A stretch of 64,000 bases of DNA from Acidimicrobiales bacterium (GTDB lineage Bacteria > Actinomycetota > Acidimicrobiia > Acidimicrobiales > Poriferisodalaceae), in the NCBI GenBank assembly GCA_030743005.1, contig JASLTG010000010.1:36799-100798 (forward strand), given 5' to 3'. The notes below the pieces were generated by a model, which was not told the DNA's origin, did no database searches, and was given only the letters and a program-made list of their open reading frames with translations. Numbering within the stretch: the first letter of the stretch is position 1; each line of letters begins with the position of its first letter. Made by a program: the position numbers and the translations under genes. Shown one piece after another: positions 16,971 through 25,953 of this stretch.

Positions 16971-18140
16971 ATGGTGATGACCGATCCGAATGAGGAAGGG
17001 CGCTTTGGTGAGTTTGGTGGGCGCTTCGTCCCTGAAACTCTGATCCCAGCTTGTGAAGAGCTTGAAATAGCATTTCGCGATGCTTGGGCCGACCCGGCGT
17101 TCGTCAGCGAATTTCATCGAATCCTTACCGACTATGGGGGTCGACCCTCTCCTCTCACGGAGTGTTACCGGCTATCTGAGCAATTGGGAGTCAGAATTCT
17201 TCTGAAACGGGAGGATCTGAATCACACAGGTTCACACAAGATCAACAATGTGATTGGTCAAGCCCTACTTGCTCGTCGAATGGGGAAGTCCCGCCTTGTC
17301 GCTGAAACAGGAGCGGGACAACACGGAGTTGCCACCGCAACCGCAGCGGCACTCTTAGATATGGACTGCAAGGTCTATATGGGACAAGTTGACGTTGAAC
17401 GTCAAGAATTGAATGTCTTTCGAATGCATTTATTAGGGTCAGAAGTTGAGGCGGTTTCATCTGGCAGCCAGACCCTAAAAGACGCAGTAAATGAGGCTCT
17501 TCGCGATTGGGTGGCCACCGTCGAAAACACTCATTATTGCCTGGGATCGGTGATGGGCCCGCACCCATACCCTTGGATGGTTCGAACCTTTCATCATGTC
17601 ATTGGTGACGAGGCCCATGAGCAATGCCTGAAGCTCATGAATAGCGTCCCCGACGTTGTCGTTGCCTGTGTAGGCGGCGGAAGTAATGCCGCGGGGATCT
17701 TTTCGGGCTTTGCGGATACCGACGCCAGGTTGATCGGAGTGGAGCCCGCCGGTGGGGCTGCCGTCGGTCGTGGGGTTCCAGGGGTTGTACACGGGATGAA
17801 CTCATACCTGATGCAAGACGAGGTTGGACAGGTTCAAGAAGCTGAGTCCATTTCGGCAGGGCTTGATTACCCAGGAGTTGGGCCAGAACACGCATACTTA
17901 TCATCGATAGGTCGAGCAGAATATCCCGCGGTCACCGACCAAGAGGTTATTGAAGCTTTCCAGTTGCTGTCTAAGACTGAGGGGATTATCCCTGCGCTTG
18001 AATCAGCTCACGCTTTGGCGTGGGTTGTTCGGGAGGCAGCAACATTGCAAGATCAGGTGGTGCTTTTGAATCTCTCTGGACGCGGCGACAAAGACGTTGA
18101 CCAAATGATGGACGTGTTGGGAACGGAAAGCAGTCAGTGA
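16971..18140 (+). CDS. trpB: Tryptophan synthase beta chain
   Basis: A 389-residue PLP enzyme joining indole and serine to tryptophan. The PLP lysine is Lys90 in [24 protein letters not shown] starts the protein, [14 protein letters not shown] is the active-site loop and the phosphate-binding [11 protein letters not shown] and LSGRGDKD are intact. It is the TrpB1 type, expected to work with TrpA, which overlaps it by four bases. Confidence 0.98.
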   Translation: MVMTDPNEEGRFGEFGGRFVPETLIPACEELEIAFRDAWADPAFVSEFHRILTDYGGRPSPLTECYRLSEQLGVRILLKREDLNHTGSHKINNVIGQALLARRMGKSRLVAETGAGQHGVATATAAALLDMDCKVYMGQVDVERQELNVFRMHLLGSEVEAVSSGSQTLKDAVNEALRDWVATVENTHYCLGSVMGPHPYPWMVRTFHHVIGDEAHEQCLKLMNSVPDVVVACVGGGSNAAGIFSGFADTDARLIGVEPAGGAAVGRGVPGVVHGMNSYLMQDEVGQVQEAESISAGLDYPGVGPEHAYLSSIGRAEYPAVTDQEVIEAFQLLSKTEGIIPALESAHALAWVVREAATLQDQVVLLNLSGRGDKDVDQMMDVLGTESSQ

Positions 18141-18928
18141 ATCTCAACTCTGATGTCGGCCGGATGGAAAGCTTCCTTCGTGGCCGTCGAGATGACGGTG
18201 CGAAATTATTAGTTGTCTACATAACCGGTGGTTACGAAGGATGGGAAGCTGCAGTAGAAACAGCGGCAGCGGCAGGGGCAGACGCTATAGAAATCGGAAT
18301 ACCGTTTTCTGACCCAGTAATGGACGGCCCAGTGATTCAGGAAGCTAGCCACGCGGCTCTTGAAGCTGGAGCTACTCCCGCTTCAGTGTTAGCGGCAGTA
18401 CCTAATCTTGATACAGGTGTTCCTCACGCCATCATGACTTACTACAACCTTGCCCACCACCCCGGACATGAAAGGTTCGCGGCAACGTTGGCGAACTCAG
18501 CCATTGATGCTGCGATCTTGCCAGATCTACCACTTGTGGAATCAGGACCTTGGCGGCAAGCAGCAACAGATGCCGGAGTCGAGACAATCATGTTGGCGGC
18601 ACCAACAACGCCAGATGACAGACTTCCAGAATTGTGTGCCGCCTCCAGAGGGTTTGTCTATGCGGTAGGGCTGCTCGGTGTGACAGGAGAGAGGTCAGCT
18701 CTCGCTTCAACTGCAACTGAAATAGCAAAAAGATGTAAGAGCGTTACCGATAAACCAGTGCTCACAGGTGTCGGCATAGGTTCGCCGGAACAAGCTGTCG
18801 AGGCAAGCGTCGTGGCTGATGGAGTCATCATCGGGTCAGCGGTTGTACGACGTCTTCTTGATGGCAGTGGAGCGGATGGAGTAGGCGAGCTAGTGGCCTC
18901 CTACCGAGCGGCGCTCGACGCCGGGTGA
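18137..18928 (+). CDS. trpA: Tryptophan synthase alpha chain
   Basis: A 263-residue barrel that splits indole-3-glycerol phosphate to indole and G3P. Catalytic Glu52 lies in [11 protein letters not shown] and Asp63 in VMDGP; the loop [12 protein letters not shown] and the phosphate site VGIGSPEQA are visible. The start is GTG 18137, overlapping the trpB stop. The usual ITAGDP segment reads ITGGYEG. trpD is not in this cluster. Confidence 0.95.
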   Translation: MNLNSDVGRMESFLRGRRDDGAKLLVVYITGGYEGWEAAVETAAAAGADAIEIGIPFSDPVMDGPVIQEASHAALEAGATPASVLAAVPNLDTGVPHAIMTYYNLAHHPGHERFAATLANSAIDAAILPDLPLVESGPWRQAATDAGVETIMLAAPTTPDDRLPELCAASRGFVYAVGLLGVTGERSALASTATEIAKRCKSVTDKPVLTGVGIGSPEQAVEASVVADGVIIGSAVVRRLLDGSGADGVGELVASYRAALDAG

Positions 18929-18940
18929 GGCCCGTTTTCG

Positions 18941-19300
18941 GTGGTGAATGAGACGGCCGACGAGTGCGAATTGTGTGAGGCAGCACGATTTACCCACTGG
19001 TACTACGAAGATGACGTTTGTTGGGTGGCGGATTGCGAGGCTTGTTCAACACCGATGGTTGTATGGAAATCTCATGGGACAACGCCTGCTGAAGAAGAGA
19101 TTGAATGGATGCTGGACCGCCTAGACGAGGCGGGAATTGAGAGATTCGGAAAGGGGAACAGCTCCATTGACCGGACAATGAGGCAGATCCCTGAACACTT
19201 CCATGCCCATATACGCGATGCTCAATGGGTTTCTCGTAGGTGGACCGAAAAGCCCAGTAAGTACTCCGGAGTTGGCGGTCACCGATTGCAGTTGAAATGA
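18941..19300 (+). CDS. Small HIT-like protein with two CxxC pairs
   Basis: A 119-residue protein starting at GTG 18941 (or GTG 18944). It has CELC (residues 9-12), CEAC (32-35), a further Cys27, and a HFHAH run at 86-90 that resembles the His-phi-His-phi-His of HIT hydrolases. This suggests a compact, possibly zinc-binding HIT-superfamily member, but the overall sequence is divergent and I cannot name a substrate. It is followed by a cytochrome c gene with four bases overlap. Conserved small gene of unknown function is the safest call. Confidence 0.6.
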   Translation: MVNETADECELCEAARFTHWYYEDDVCWVADCEACSTPMVVWKSHGTTPAEEEIEWMLDRLDEAGIERFGKGNSSIDRTMRQIPEHFHAHIRDAQWVSRRWTEKPSKYSGVGGHRLQLK

Positions 19301-19659
19301 AGGTTTTGGGGTTACGACTTTTGTTGGTGCTGCTATGTGGATGCTGTCTAGCGTGCGGTGACAATACTGATTGGGCCTCTAAAGGCCCTACAGGCGAACA
19401 ATACCCCCAGGCTGAATTGAGTCTGGGTGAAGCGGTATATATCGATACATGTTCGGCCTGTCACGGACGAAACGGCTCCGGTAATTTCGGCCCCGAACTT
19501 GTAGGCAAGGGACATAAATACTCCTACGACGAGCAACGTAACCTCGTTGAGTGGGGAAGGCGTTCGATGCCCGGCTTTGGTGCGAGTCTTACAGACGCGG
19601 AAATTGATGCAGTCGTGGCGTACATACGTGTGGGCTTCTTCGATAAATCTGCTGACTAA
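19297..19659 (+). CDS. Class I c-type cytochrome, probably a lipoprotein
   Basis: A 120-residue exported protein. An N-terminal hydrophobic segment (LGLRLLLVLLCGCCLAC) ends in a Cys20 that could be lipidated. The haem site is CSACH at 52-56 and the probable axial Met is Met91 in RRSMPGFG. The fold is a single small cytochrome c domain like those in electron-transfer chains to oxidases. The ATG at 19297 overlaps the preceding stop, but no oxidase subunit is next to it, so its redox partner is unknown. Confidence 0.88.
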   Translation: MKVLGLRLLLVLLCGCCLACGDNTDWASKGPTGEQYPQAELSLGEAVYIDTCSACHGRNGSGNFGPELVGKGHKYSYDEQRNLVEWGRRSMPGFGASLTDAEIDAVVAYIRVGFFDKSAD

Positions 19660-19709
19660 TTATCTTCTTGAGGCACTACGGGGGACTATTAGATCGCTAG
19701 GTTGGCTAG

Positions 19710-20171
19710 ATGCTTCAGCTTGGTGACAGGGCCCCTGCCTTCACGCTTTATGACCAGAACGGCCAAAAGTGGCGCTTAACGGATCACTCCGATTCTCGAA
19801 TAGCGCTCTTCTTCTATCCGAAAGCCAATACCTCCGGGTGCACGGAGCAGGCGGTCGGGCTGCGTGATCTGCTTCCCAAAATAGGTGGCGTTGAAGTTGT
19901 TGGCGTTAGCCCTGACAGCCCCGAGAAACAGGCGGCATGGGCCGAGAAGCACCAACTAAGTTTCCCCCTCCTCTCGGACCCGGAACACAAGGTTGCTCGG
20001 AAGTACTTTGTTTTTGGGCCGAAGAAACTTTACGGTCGAGAGTATGAGGGCATCACGCGGTCGCTCTTTTTGATTTCTCCTTCTGGACGAATTGAGGGGA
20101 CGTGGGTAAAGGTGTCGCCAAAAGCAACCCCAGTCGAATTGTTGTCAGCACTGGAGAAAATCAATGAGTGA
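19710..20171 (+). CDS. bcp: Peroxiredoxin, Bcp/PrxQ type
   Basis: A 153-residue thioredoxin-fold peroxidase: GDRAPAFTLYDQNG at the start, peroxidatic Cys44 in TSGCTEQAVGLRD and SLFLISPSGRIEGTW near the end. The second, resolving Cys usually five residues after the first is replaced by Gly/Leu context, and there is no other Cys in the protein, so it should be a 1-Cys enzyme needing an external thiol, plausibly mycothiol. It overlaps the fabZ-like gene by eight bases. Confidence 0.93.
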   Translation: MLQLGDRAPAFTLYDQNGQKWRLTDHSDSRIALFFYPKANTSGCTEQAVGLRDLLPKIGGVEVVGVSPDSPEKQAAWAEKHQLSFPLLSDPEHKVARKYFVFGPKKLYGREYEGITRSLFLISPSGRIEGTWVKVSPKATPVELLSALEKINE

Positions 20172-20601
20172 CTTCCCTCATCCAAGTGAGCTTCTGCCGC
20201 ACCGTCCACCTTTTTTGCTTTGCGATGAAATCGTAGAATTAGAGCCCGGAGTATCGTGCACGGCGCTATGGCATCTGACCGGTGACGAAGCCTTCTTCGA
20301 AGGACACTTTCCGGGACGACCGACCTTGCCTGGCGTGCTGATCGTGGAGGCCCTTGCTCAAACAGCGGGGCTAGCAGCTCTCAGTTCCCAAGAGTTCTCG
20401 GGAAGACTGCCCTTGTTTGGGGGGATAGACAAGGCTCGCTTTAGGCGACAGGTGCTCCCAGGTGAAAGCTTGACCCTTAAAGCTCGTTTAGGCAAGATGT
20501 CGCGAATGGCGGGTCGAGCTACGGGAGAAGCTTCCGTGGATGAAGAGCTTGCTTGCAAGGCAGAAATGATGTTCATCATCGCCAATGCCGGTGACCTGTA
20601 A
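20164..20601 (+). CDS. fabZ: 3-hydroxyacyl-ACP dehydratase (FabZ-type hotdog)
   Basis: A 145-residue hotdog-fold enzyme that removes water from 3-hydroxyacyl-ACP in fatty acid elongation. It starts with LLPHRPPFLLCDEIVEL and holds the catalytic His48 in EGHFPGRPTLPGVLIVEALAQ with Glu62. This is the FabZ pattern, with no enoyl-isomerase part. The other fab genes lie on the opposite strand at 21618-25919, so this dehydratase completes the elongation cycle nearby, apart from an enoyl reductase which is not seen. Confidence 0.92.
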   Translation: MSDFPHPSELLPHRPPFLLCDEIVELEPGVSCTALWHLTGDEAFFEGHFPGRPTLPGVLIVEALAQTAGLAALSSQEFSGRLPLFGGIDKARFRRQVLPGESLTLKARLGKMSRMAGRATGEASVDEELACKAEMMFIIANAGDL

Positions 20602-20610
20602 TTTTCGGCT

Positions 20611-21297
20611 TTGACGGTGGGTGAGCGGTTGAAGGCGTTTTGGTCTCGTCAACATCGGCGTGACGCTTTCTTATTGGGGCTGGCCGTTGGCACTTTCGGG
20701 GTCACCTTTGGAGTTCTGTCAGTATCTGCAGGGATTTCTGGATTACAGGCCGTAATGATGTCGCTCTTAATGTTTACCGGTGCGTCACAATTTGCTGCAG
20801 TTGGAGTCGTCAGCACAGGAGGTGACCCGGTATCGGCCTTTGGGACGGCACTTTTGTTGGCGGCACGTAACGGCGCCTATGCCTTATCGATGTCTCGCGT
20901 CATGCCTTCTGGGAAAGGAAGGCGCCTCATCGCCGCCCAGCTGATAATCGATGAGAGTACCGCTATGGCTGAGGCTCAATCCAACCTTGAAGAGACCCGG
21001 GAAGCATTTTGGATAACTGGTTTATCTGTGTTCTTCTTTTGGAATCTTGGGACTCTGATCGGAGTTCTGGTTGGTGGAGTCATCGGTAATCCATTGGTCT
21101 GGGGTCTTGACGCCGCATTTCCCGCTGGGTTCTTGGCGTTGCTGGCACCGCATTTGAAAGATCGGAATAAGCGCAGGGCAGCTCTAATTGGTGCGGGAGT
21201 TGCTGCGGTGACAATCCCCTTCTTGCCCGCGGGTCTCCCGGTGCTCTTAGCGGCTTCAGGTGCCGTGGTAATGACGAAAATTGAGAAGAGAGAATGA
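20611..21297 (+). CDS. azlC: AzlC-family branched-chain amino acid exporter, large subunit
   Basis: A 228-residue integral membrane protein with about seven hydrophobic segments. The AzlC hallmark is visible in LMFTGASQFAAVGVVS and in the following ARNGAYALSMSRVMP and DESTAMA. AzlC pairs with a small AzlD subunit, here in the next gene, to export branched-chain amino acids or analogues. The GTG at 20611 or a nearby internal start is possible; the N-terminus VGERLKAFWSRQHRRDAF is plausible. Confidence 0.9.
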   Translation: MTVGERLKAFWSRQHRRDAFLLGLAVGTFGVTFGVLSVSAGISGLQAVMMSLLMFTGASQFAAVGVVSTGGDPVSAFGTALLLAARNGAYALSMSRVMPSGKGRRLIAAQLIIDESTAMAEAQSNLEETREAFWITGLSVFFFWNLGTLIGVLVGGVIGNPLVWGLDAAFPAGFLALLAPHLKDRNKRRAALIGAGVAAVTIPFLPAGLPVLLAASGAVVMTKIEKRE

Positions 21298-21310
21298 AAG
21301 GTCGAAACAG

Positions 21311-21610
21311 ATGACCTGGTGGTTATTGGGTGGATTAGTAGCGGGATGCTATTTCTTTAAAATCAGTGGAGTGTTAGCGGCCGGGACTCTTCGTCTCTCC
21401 GGATCGGGACAGAGTTTTCTGGTGTATCTAACCCCAGCGGTTTTATCGGGACTGATAATTGTTCAGACCTTCGACGGCGGTGGAAGTCTGACCGTTGGTG
21501 CGCTCACAGCCGGGGTAATAACCGGTGCTGCAGCTACTTGGATGAAAGCGCCGTTACCAGCGGTCTTGCTAGTGGCCTCAGCCACGACAGCAGTCATTCG
21601 TCTGCTATAG
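21311..21610 (+). CDS. azlD: AzlD-family exporter small subunit
   Basis: A small membrane protein of 99 residues with four hydrophobic segments, the partner of AzlC. ATG 21311 is chosen over the open TTG at 21281 because MTWWLLGGLVAGCYFFK is the usual AzlD beginning and a GAAAGG ribosome-binding site lies upstream. It retains the typical YLTPAVLSGL segment and FDGGG. It is convergent with fabF, with seven bases between stops and no terminator hairpin. Confidence 0.88.
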   Translation: MTWWLLGGLVAGCYFFKISGVLAAGTLRLSGSGQSFLVYLTPAVLSGLIIVQTFDGGGSLTVGALTAGVITGAAATWMKAPLPAVLLVASATTAVIRLL

Positions 21611-21617
21611 GAGTTAG

Positions 21618-22796
21618 CTATTCGGTTGGGGCCAAAACAATGGAACCATTGTGTCCACCAAAGCCAAAGGAATTTGACATTGAAGGTCCTGGCTCCCAAT
21701 CCTGAGGGCTGCCGGCCACGAGATTGAATTCAGCCATCTCAGGGTCTGGCGTAGTGAATCCTGAGGTTGGTGGGATCTGTTTGTGAATGAATGACAAAAG
21801 AACAGCTGTGGCTTCTATCGCACCTGCGGCTCCAAGGGCATGTCCTGTAATTCCTTTGGTTGAAGTTACGGGAGGGCCGTTGTCGCCAAATAGTTTCGAC
21901 AATGCTTCAGCCTCAGCAGCATCGTTGAGGGGAGTGGAGGTCCCGTGCGCGTTGACAGAAGCGATGTCGTTGGGAGACAGTCCGGCATCTTCTATGGCTA
22001 ACTGCATGCATCGCAGAGCCCCATCCCCGCCCGGAGCGGGCGCGGTTATATGGTGGGCATCCGCCGTGGACCCTGATCCTAGGACTTCTCCATATATGTG
22101 AACGCCGCGCTCTTTGGCCGATTCCATTTCTTCAAGGATCAGCGTCGCCGAACCTTCTGTCATCATGAAGCCATCTCGGTCTTTGTCGAAAGGCATTGAT
22201 TGACCGGAGGAGGATAAAGCGGTCATGTTCTGAAAACCTGCCATGCCCACAGGTGACATGACTGATTCTGCACCTCCCGAAACAATTACATCGGCATATC
22301 CCATTTGGATAAGACGGGTGGCGTAACCAATCGCGTGTGTGCTGGCCGCACAGGCGGTGGTGATGGTTTCATTTGGCCCCTGAAGGCCGAAACGCATTGA
22401 GATAGCAGCCCCTGGAGCGTTCGGCATAATCATCGGAACCATGAACGGAGAAACCCTCCGTGCGCCTTTGCGGTCATGGACGAGCACTTGTTCTTCGAAG
22501 GTTTGTAACCCTCCAACTCCGGTTGCGTAGATAACGCCACAGCGTGCTGGATCAGAAGTTAGGTTCCCAGCGTCTTCGATAGCCATTGTCGCGCTCGCTG
22601 TCGCCATTTGTTGAGAACGGTCGGCTCTTCGAGCTTCTTTCGGGTTGTCGTAAAAGGCCAGGGGATCGAAATCGTGAATACGCCGCTCACCTTCAGGCGC
22701 CGCAGAATTCAATCCCTTCCAAAATGCTTCTAGCCCAATGCCTGCGCAGGAAACGACCCCTAGGCCGACGATGGCTACCCTGCGCTTTTCGCTCAC
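21618..22796 (-). CDS. fabF: 3-oxoacyl-ACP synthase II
   Basis: A 392-residue condensing enzyme extending acyl-ACP with malonyl-ACP. Catalytic Cys149 lies in ITTACAASTHAIGYA; the two histidines are in NAHGTSTPLND and TGHALGAAGAIEA; and SFGFGGHNGSIV closes the protein. It is the last gene of fabD-H-G-acpP-fabF; its start overlaps the acpP stop by four bases. The chain is slightly short compared with E. coli FabF (412), with reduced loops. Confidence 0.95.
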   Translation of the reverse strand: MSEKRRVAIVGLGVVSCAGIGLEAFWKGLNSAAPEGERRIHDFDPLAFYDNPKEARRADRSQQMATASATMAIEDAGNLTSDPARCGVIYATGVGGLQTFEEQVLVHDRKGARRVSPFMVPMIMPNAPGAAISMRFGLQGPNETITTACAASTHAIGYATRLIQMGYADVIVSGGAESVMSPVGMAGFQNMTALSSSGQSMPFDKDRDGFMMTEGSATLILEEMESAKERGVHIYGEVLGSGSTADAHHITAPAPGGDGALRCMQLAIEDAGLSPNDIASVNAHGTSTPLNDAAEAEALSKLFGDNGPPVTSTKGITGHALGAAGAIEATAVLLSFIHKQIPPTSGFTTPDPEMAEFNLVAGSPQDWEPGPSMSNSFGFGGHNGSIVLAPTE

Positions 22797-23026
22797 AGTT
22801 TCGACTCAACCAAAGCCACAGCATCGCCGACAGTGGCAACGTCAGCCAGTTCTTCTTCTTCGACGGTAATGTCGAACTCTTCTTCAAGAGCCATTACCAA
22901 CTCGACTAAATCTAGGCTGTCTGCGTCAAGATCATCAGCAAAGTTGGCTTCGGTGGTAACAGCGGACGCATCCACTGCAAGCACCTCCACGGCACAGTTT
23001 TTGAATCGCTCGAAGTTGTCACTCAT
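22793..23026 (-). CDS. acpP: Acyl carrier protein
   Basis: A 77-residue acidic four-helix carrier. The ATG at 23026, eight bases after AAGGAA, is the real start (the open frame runs to 23104). Ser37 in DLDADSLDLVELVM receives the 4'-phosphopantetheine. The third helix region EEEFDITVEEEELAD is typical. It lies between fabG and fabF, as in many bacterial fab operons. Confidence 0.97.
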   Translation of the reverse strand: MSDNFERFKNCAVEVLAVDASAVTTEANFADDLDADSLDLVELVMALEEEFDITVEEEELADVATVGDAVALVESKL

Positions 23027-23075
23027 TGAGGTGTTCCTTGTGTCATTGGACAATGCGAAGTGTAGATGGTTTGCG

Positions 23076-23789
23076 TCAATGCCCCATGCCAAGTCCACCA
23101 TCAATCGGGATTACGGCACCCGTTATGTAGGCAGCGGATTCGGAAGCGAGAAAAGCAACGGTCTGAGCTATTTCATCGGGTTGAGCCACACGGCCCAAAG
23201 GGACTTGATCTGTAATCGAGGACTGTTGTTCTTCGGTTAGGGAAGCGAACATTTCTGTTGCTACAGGGCCAGGGGAAACGATATTTGCGGTGATGTTGCG
23301 TGACCCGAGTTCACGAGCCATGGATCTCGCCATTCCTATGAGGCCAGCCTTGCTGGCGGCATAGTTGACTTGGCCAGCTGAGCCCAAGAGCCCAACGACC
23401 GAAGAAACGAAAATTAGGCGGCCCCAGCGGGCCCTGAGCATGGTTCTAGTGGCTCTGCGCGCCATCCGATAGGAGCCGGTGAGGTTGGTCTCTATCACTT
23501 CAGAGAAATCTTCATCGGACATTCGAAGTAGGAGTTGGTCACGGGTGATGCCGGCATTGGCGACAAGAACTTCTACTGAACCGAGTTCAGCTTCGATCGT
23601 TTCAAATGCGCTTTCGACGGCAGACGGATCGGTTTGATCGCAGGGAACCGACAGGATTCGGTCGTCAACTGATTCAGGGTTCCGGGCTGTTATTGCGACG
23701 CGATGACCTTGTTCTGCCAGGAGTTGTGCCGAAGCGAGACCAATGCCCCTATTACCTCCCGTTACAAGCACCGTTCTGGGCGCACTCAT
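23076..23789 (-). CDS. fabG: 3-oxoacyl-ACP reductase
   Basis: A 237-residue SDR enzyme that reduces 3-oxoacyl-ACP with NADPH. ATG 23789 overlaps the fabH stop (ATGA) and is preferred to the open start at 23801. Seen are VTGGNRGIG (cofactor), LVANAGITRDQLLLRM, the catalytic Ser in FVSSVVGLLGSAGQ, YAASKAGLIG with Tyr and Lys, and the C-terminal GAVIPIDGGLGMGH. Operon context with fabD, fabH, acpP and fabF supports FabG over other SDRs. Confidence 0.95.
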   Translation of the reverse strand: MSAPRTVLVTGGNRGIGLASAQLLAEQGHRVAITARNPESVDDRILSVPCDQTDPSAVESAFETIEAELGSVEVLVANAGITRDQLLLRMSDEDFSEVIETNLTGSYRMARRATRTMLRARWGRLIFVSSVVGLLGSAGQVNYAASKAGLIGMARSMARELGSRNITANIVSPGPVATEMFASLTEEQQSSITDQVPLGRVAQPDEIAQTVAFLASESAAYITGAVIPIDGGLGMGH

Positions 23790-24730
23790 ATGCCATCCCA
23801 TGTGATGACCGCGGCAGCTGAGGTCATGCCAGCGCCAAATCCGACTAGAAGAAGGTTGTCGCCTTTGTTGACTCGGCCTTGTGTCCAGGCATCTTCAAGT
23901 GCAAGCGGTATCGAAGCAGACGAAGTATTGCCTGTCTTGTGAATGACCATGGAGGCCTTCTCATAAGGAATTCCTAAACGCTTGCACGATGCTTCAACGA
24001 TGCGGACATTTGCCTGATGAGGGACCACGAGATCAATCGCGTCCGGGGATAGGTTCGCCATTTCAAGTGATTTCCTGGCTGCATTTTCCATTGCCAGCAC
24101 CGCATTTTTGAAAATTGCTTGTCCTGCCATTTGGATCTTGTCATCGAAGTCACAAAACAATGCCTCTTCGAGGGCGCCATTGCTATCAACGTGCCAGCCG
24201 TGGAGGTCTCCTGGTCCGTCAGTCTTTTCGATGATGGCAGCACCAGCCCCATCGGCGAACAAAATGCAGGTACTCCGGTCCGTCCAGTCGGTTAGCCGTG
24301 AAAGGGTTTCGGCGCCTATCACTAGGATCCGACTATGCCCCATTTGGATGAAGCCGTGAGCGGCGATAAGGCCGTACACGAACCCCGAACAGGCAGCATT
24401 TAGGTCCATAGCTCCGCAACGCAACCCGAGGAGCTCTTGGACCGTTGAGGCCGTAGCTGGTACTTGTCGATCGGGGCTGGTGGTTGCGAGGATGAGCAAG
24501 TCGATAGATGCAGGGTCGACACCTGAACGTTCGATTGCCATTTGTGCTGCTTCTGCAGCCAGGCCAGATGTGCTGCCGCCAATACGTCGTTCGTGGATTC
24601 CTGAGCGTTCAACTATCCACTGGTGACTTGTGTCGACCATCTGTTCTAGATCATGGTTAGTCACGACTTTGTCTGGAAGTGCTGTGCCGACCGACAACAT
24701 GCGAGCGCCGGATATGGCTGTTGAAGTCAT
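23786..24730 (-). CDS. fabH: 3-oxoacyl-ACP synthase III
   Basis: A 314-residue initiating condensing enzyme. ATG 24730 follows AGGAAA by six bases. Triad: Cys114 in MDLNAACSGFVYGL, His in VVPHQANVRIVE, and Asn in KTGNTSSASIPLAL. It condenses acyl-CoA with malonyl-ACP to begin fatty acid synthesis; branched or straight primer preference is not readable. It starts ten bases after fabD on the same strand. Confidence 0.96.
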   Translation of the reverse strand: MTSTAISGARMLSVGTALPDKVVTNHDLEQMVDTSHQWIVERSGIHERRIGGSTSGLAAEAAQMAIERSGVDPASIDLLILATTSPDRQVPATASTVQELLGLRCGAMDLNAACSGFVYGLIAAHGFIQMGHSRILVIGAETLSRLTDWTDRSTCILFADGAGAAIIEKTDGPGDLHGWHVDSNGALEEALFCDFDDKIQMAGQAIFKNAVLAMENAARKSLEMANLSPDAIDLVVPHQANVRIVEASCKRLGIPYEKASMVIHKTGNTSSASIPLALEDAWTQGRVNKGDNLLLVGFGAGMTSAAAVITWDGI

Positions 24731-24740
24731 CGGCGGTTTC

Positions 24741-25919
24741 CTACTTCGTCCGTAGCCATGCAATTGGTTGCCTGGCTGTAACACGTTCGTTCTCTAAAGC
24801 CATGAACTCCATAAGAAGTCCGGCAAAAGGTGATCGTACTTCCTCTTCGGCGACCCATCCGACCACATCACCGACGCTAATCGGCTGGTCGCCGCTAATT
24901 CCTTGTTTTGGAACGAAGACCCCAGCGCAGGGACTCACAACTAGGCGTTCGGTTACATAAAGGTGTTCTCCAGCTCCGCTGCCACCTTGGCCAGAAGACC
25001 TCAGATCGGTAACGGTCGCCAATAAGGTGTCTACGTCTTCTGGCGTTGCGACTGACAACGTATTCACTTCTTTTAGCGTGCGTTTCGCCATACCAGTGAG
25101 AACTGTTCCCGGGCCTAACTCAACGAATGTTGAACAGCCCAATTCCTGCAACGTATAAAGACTTTGTCTCCACTGAACAGGACTACAGAGCTGGCTCGCT
25201 AGGAGCTGCGGCCATTCTTCAGCATCTTTTCTGGCAGCGGCATCAACATTGGCAACGACTGGTATGGCTGGGGCTCGAACTTCAACCTCGGCGAGCGCTT
25301 TGCGTAGTCGATCTCTCGCTGGTGCCATAAACGGTGTATGAAAAGCTCCACCTACAGGCAGCCCCATAGCTCTTTTCGCACCCAGCTCTTTGGCCTTTTC
25401 GCTGGCATCTTCCACTGCTGTTGGAGACCCCGCTATCACGATCTGACCAGGGGCGTTGTAGTTTGCTACCCAAACATCGCCATCTACTCTGGCGCAGGCA
25501 GCCACCACAAGATCATCATCTAAGCCGAGCACCGCGGCCATGGTGCCATCTTGTTCGTCCGCAGCTACTTGCATGGCTTCACCACGTTCCGCGACTAACC
25601 GGACGGCGTCTTCAAAAGACAGAGCACCGCTTGCGCAAAGAGCGCTGTACTCACCCAGTGAGTGGCCGGCCGCGAGGTTGGGGACGACACCGGTACGTTC
25701 AACGGCATCCAAAACCACCATGCTGAGAACGAAGGTTGTTAATTGGCTATTTCGTGTTTGCTTTAATTCGTCGGCATCAGCCTCGAGTAGGAGCTGACTA
25801 ACGTCACGTCCACATGCCGCAGATGCCTCATCTACTAGTTCCCAACTTTCATGTTCAACCCATTCCGAACCCATAGCGGGTTTTTGTGAGCCTTGACCAG
25901 GAAATGTGAATGCCAGCAC
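24741..25919 (-). CDS. fabD: Malonyl-CoA:ACP transacylase with C-terminal biotinyl/lipoyl-like domain
   Basis: A 392-residue protein. Residues 1-305 are a normal FabD: FPGQGSQ at the start, nucleophile Ser87 in AGHSLGEYSAL, Arg in the ERGEAMQ segment and His194 in GGAFHTPFM. After a Gly/Ser-rich linker (309-318, SSGQGGSGAG) comes a second domain of about 73 residues with strands and turns like a biotinyl/lipoyl carrier: VVSPCAGVF, ISVGDVVGWV, VRSPFAGLLMEF and RVTARQPIAWL. The Met-Lys-Met/Lys of true carriers is absent from the hairpin (GLLMEFMALEN), so it probably does not hold biotin. A structural or partner-binding role is inferred. Confidence 0.92.
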   Translation of the reverse strand: MLAFTFPGQGSQKPAMGSEWVEHESWELVDEASAACGRDVSQLLLEADADELKQTRNSQLTTFVLSMVVLDAVERTGVVPNLAAGHSLGEYSALCASGALSFEDAVRLVAERGEAMQVAADEQDGTMAAVLGLDDDLVVAACARVDGDVWVANYNAPGQIVIAGSPTAVEDASEKAKELGAKRAMGLPVGGAFHTPFMAPARDRLRKALAEVEVRAPAIPVVANVDAAARKDAEEWPQLLASQLCSPVQWRQSLYTLQELGCSTFVELGPGTVLTGMAKRTLKEVNTLSVATPEDVDTLLATVTDLRSSGQGGSGAGEHLYVTERLVVSPCAGVFVPKQGISGDQPISVGDVVGWVAEEEVRSPFAGLLMEFMALENERVTARQPIAWLRTK

Positions 25920-25953
25920 GCAGCCTCCCTATGCGGTCACCTTCTTGTGGGTT

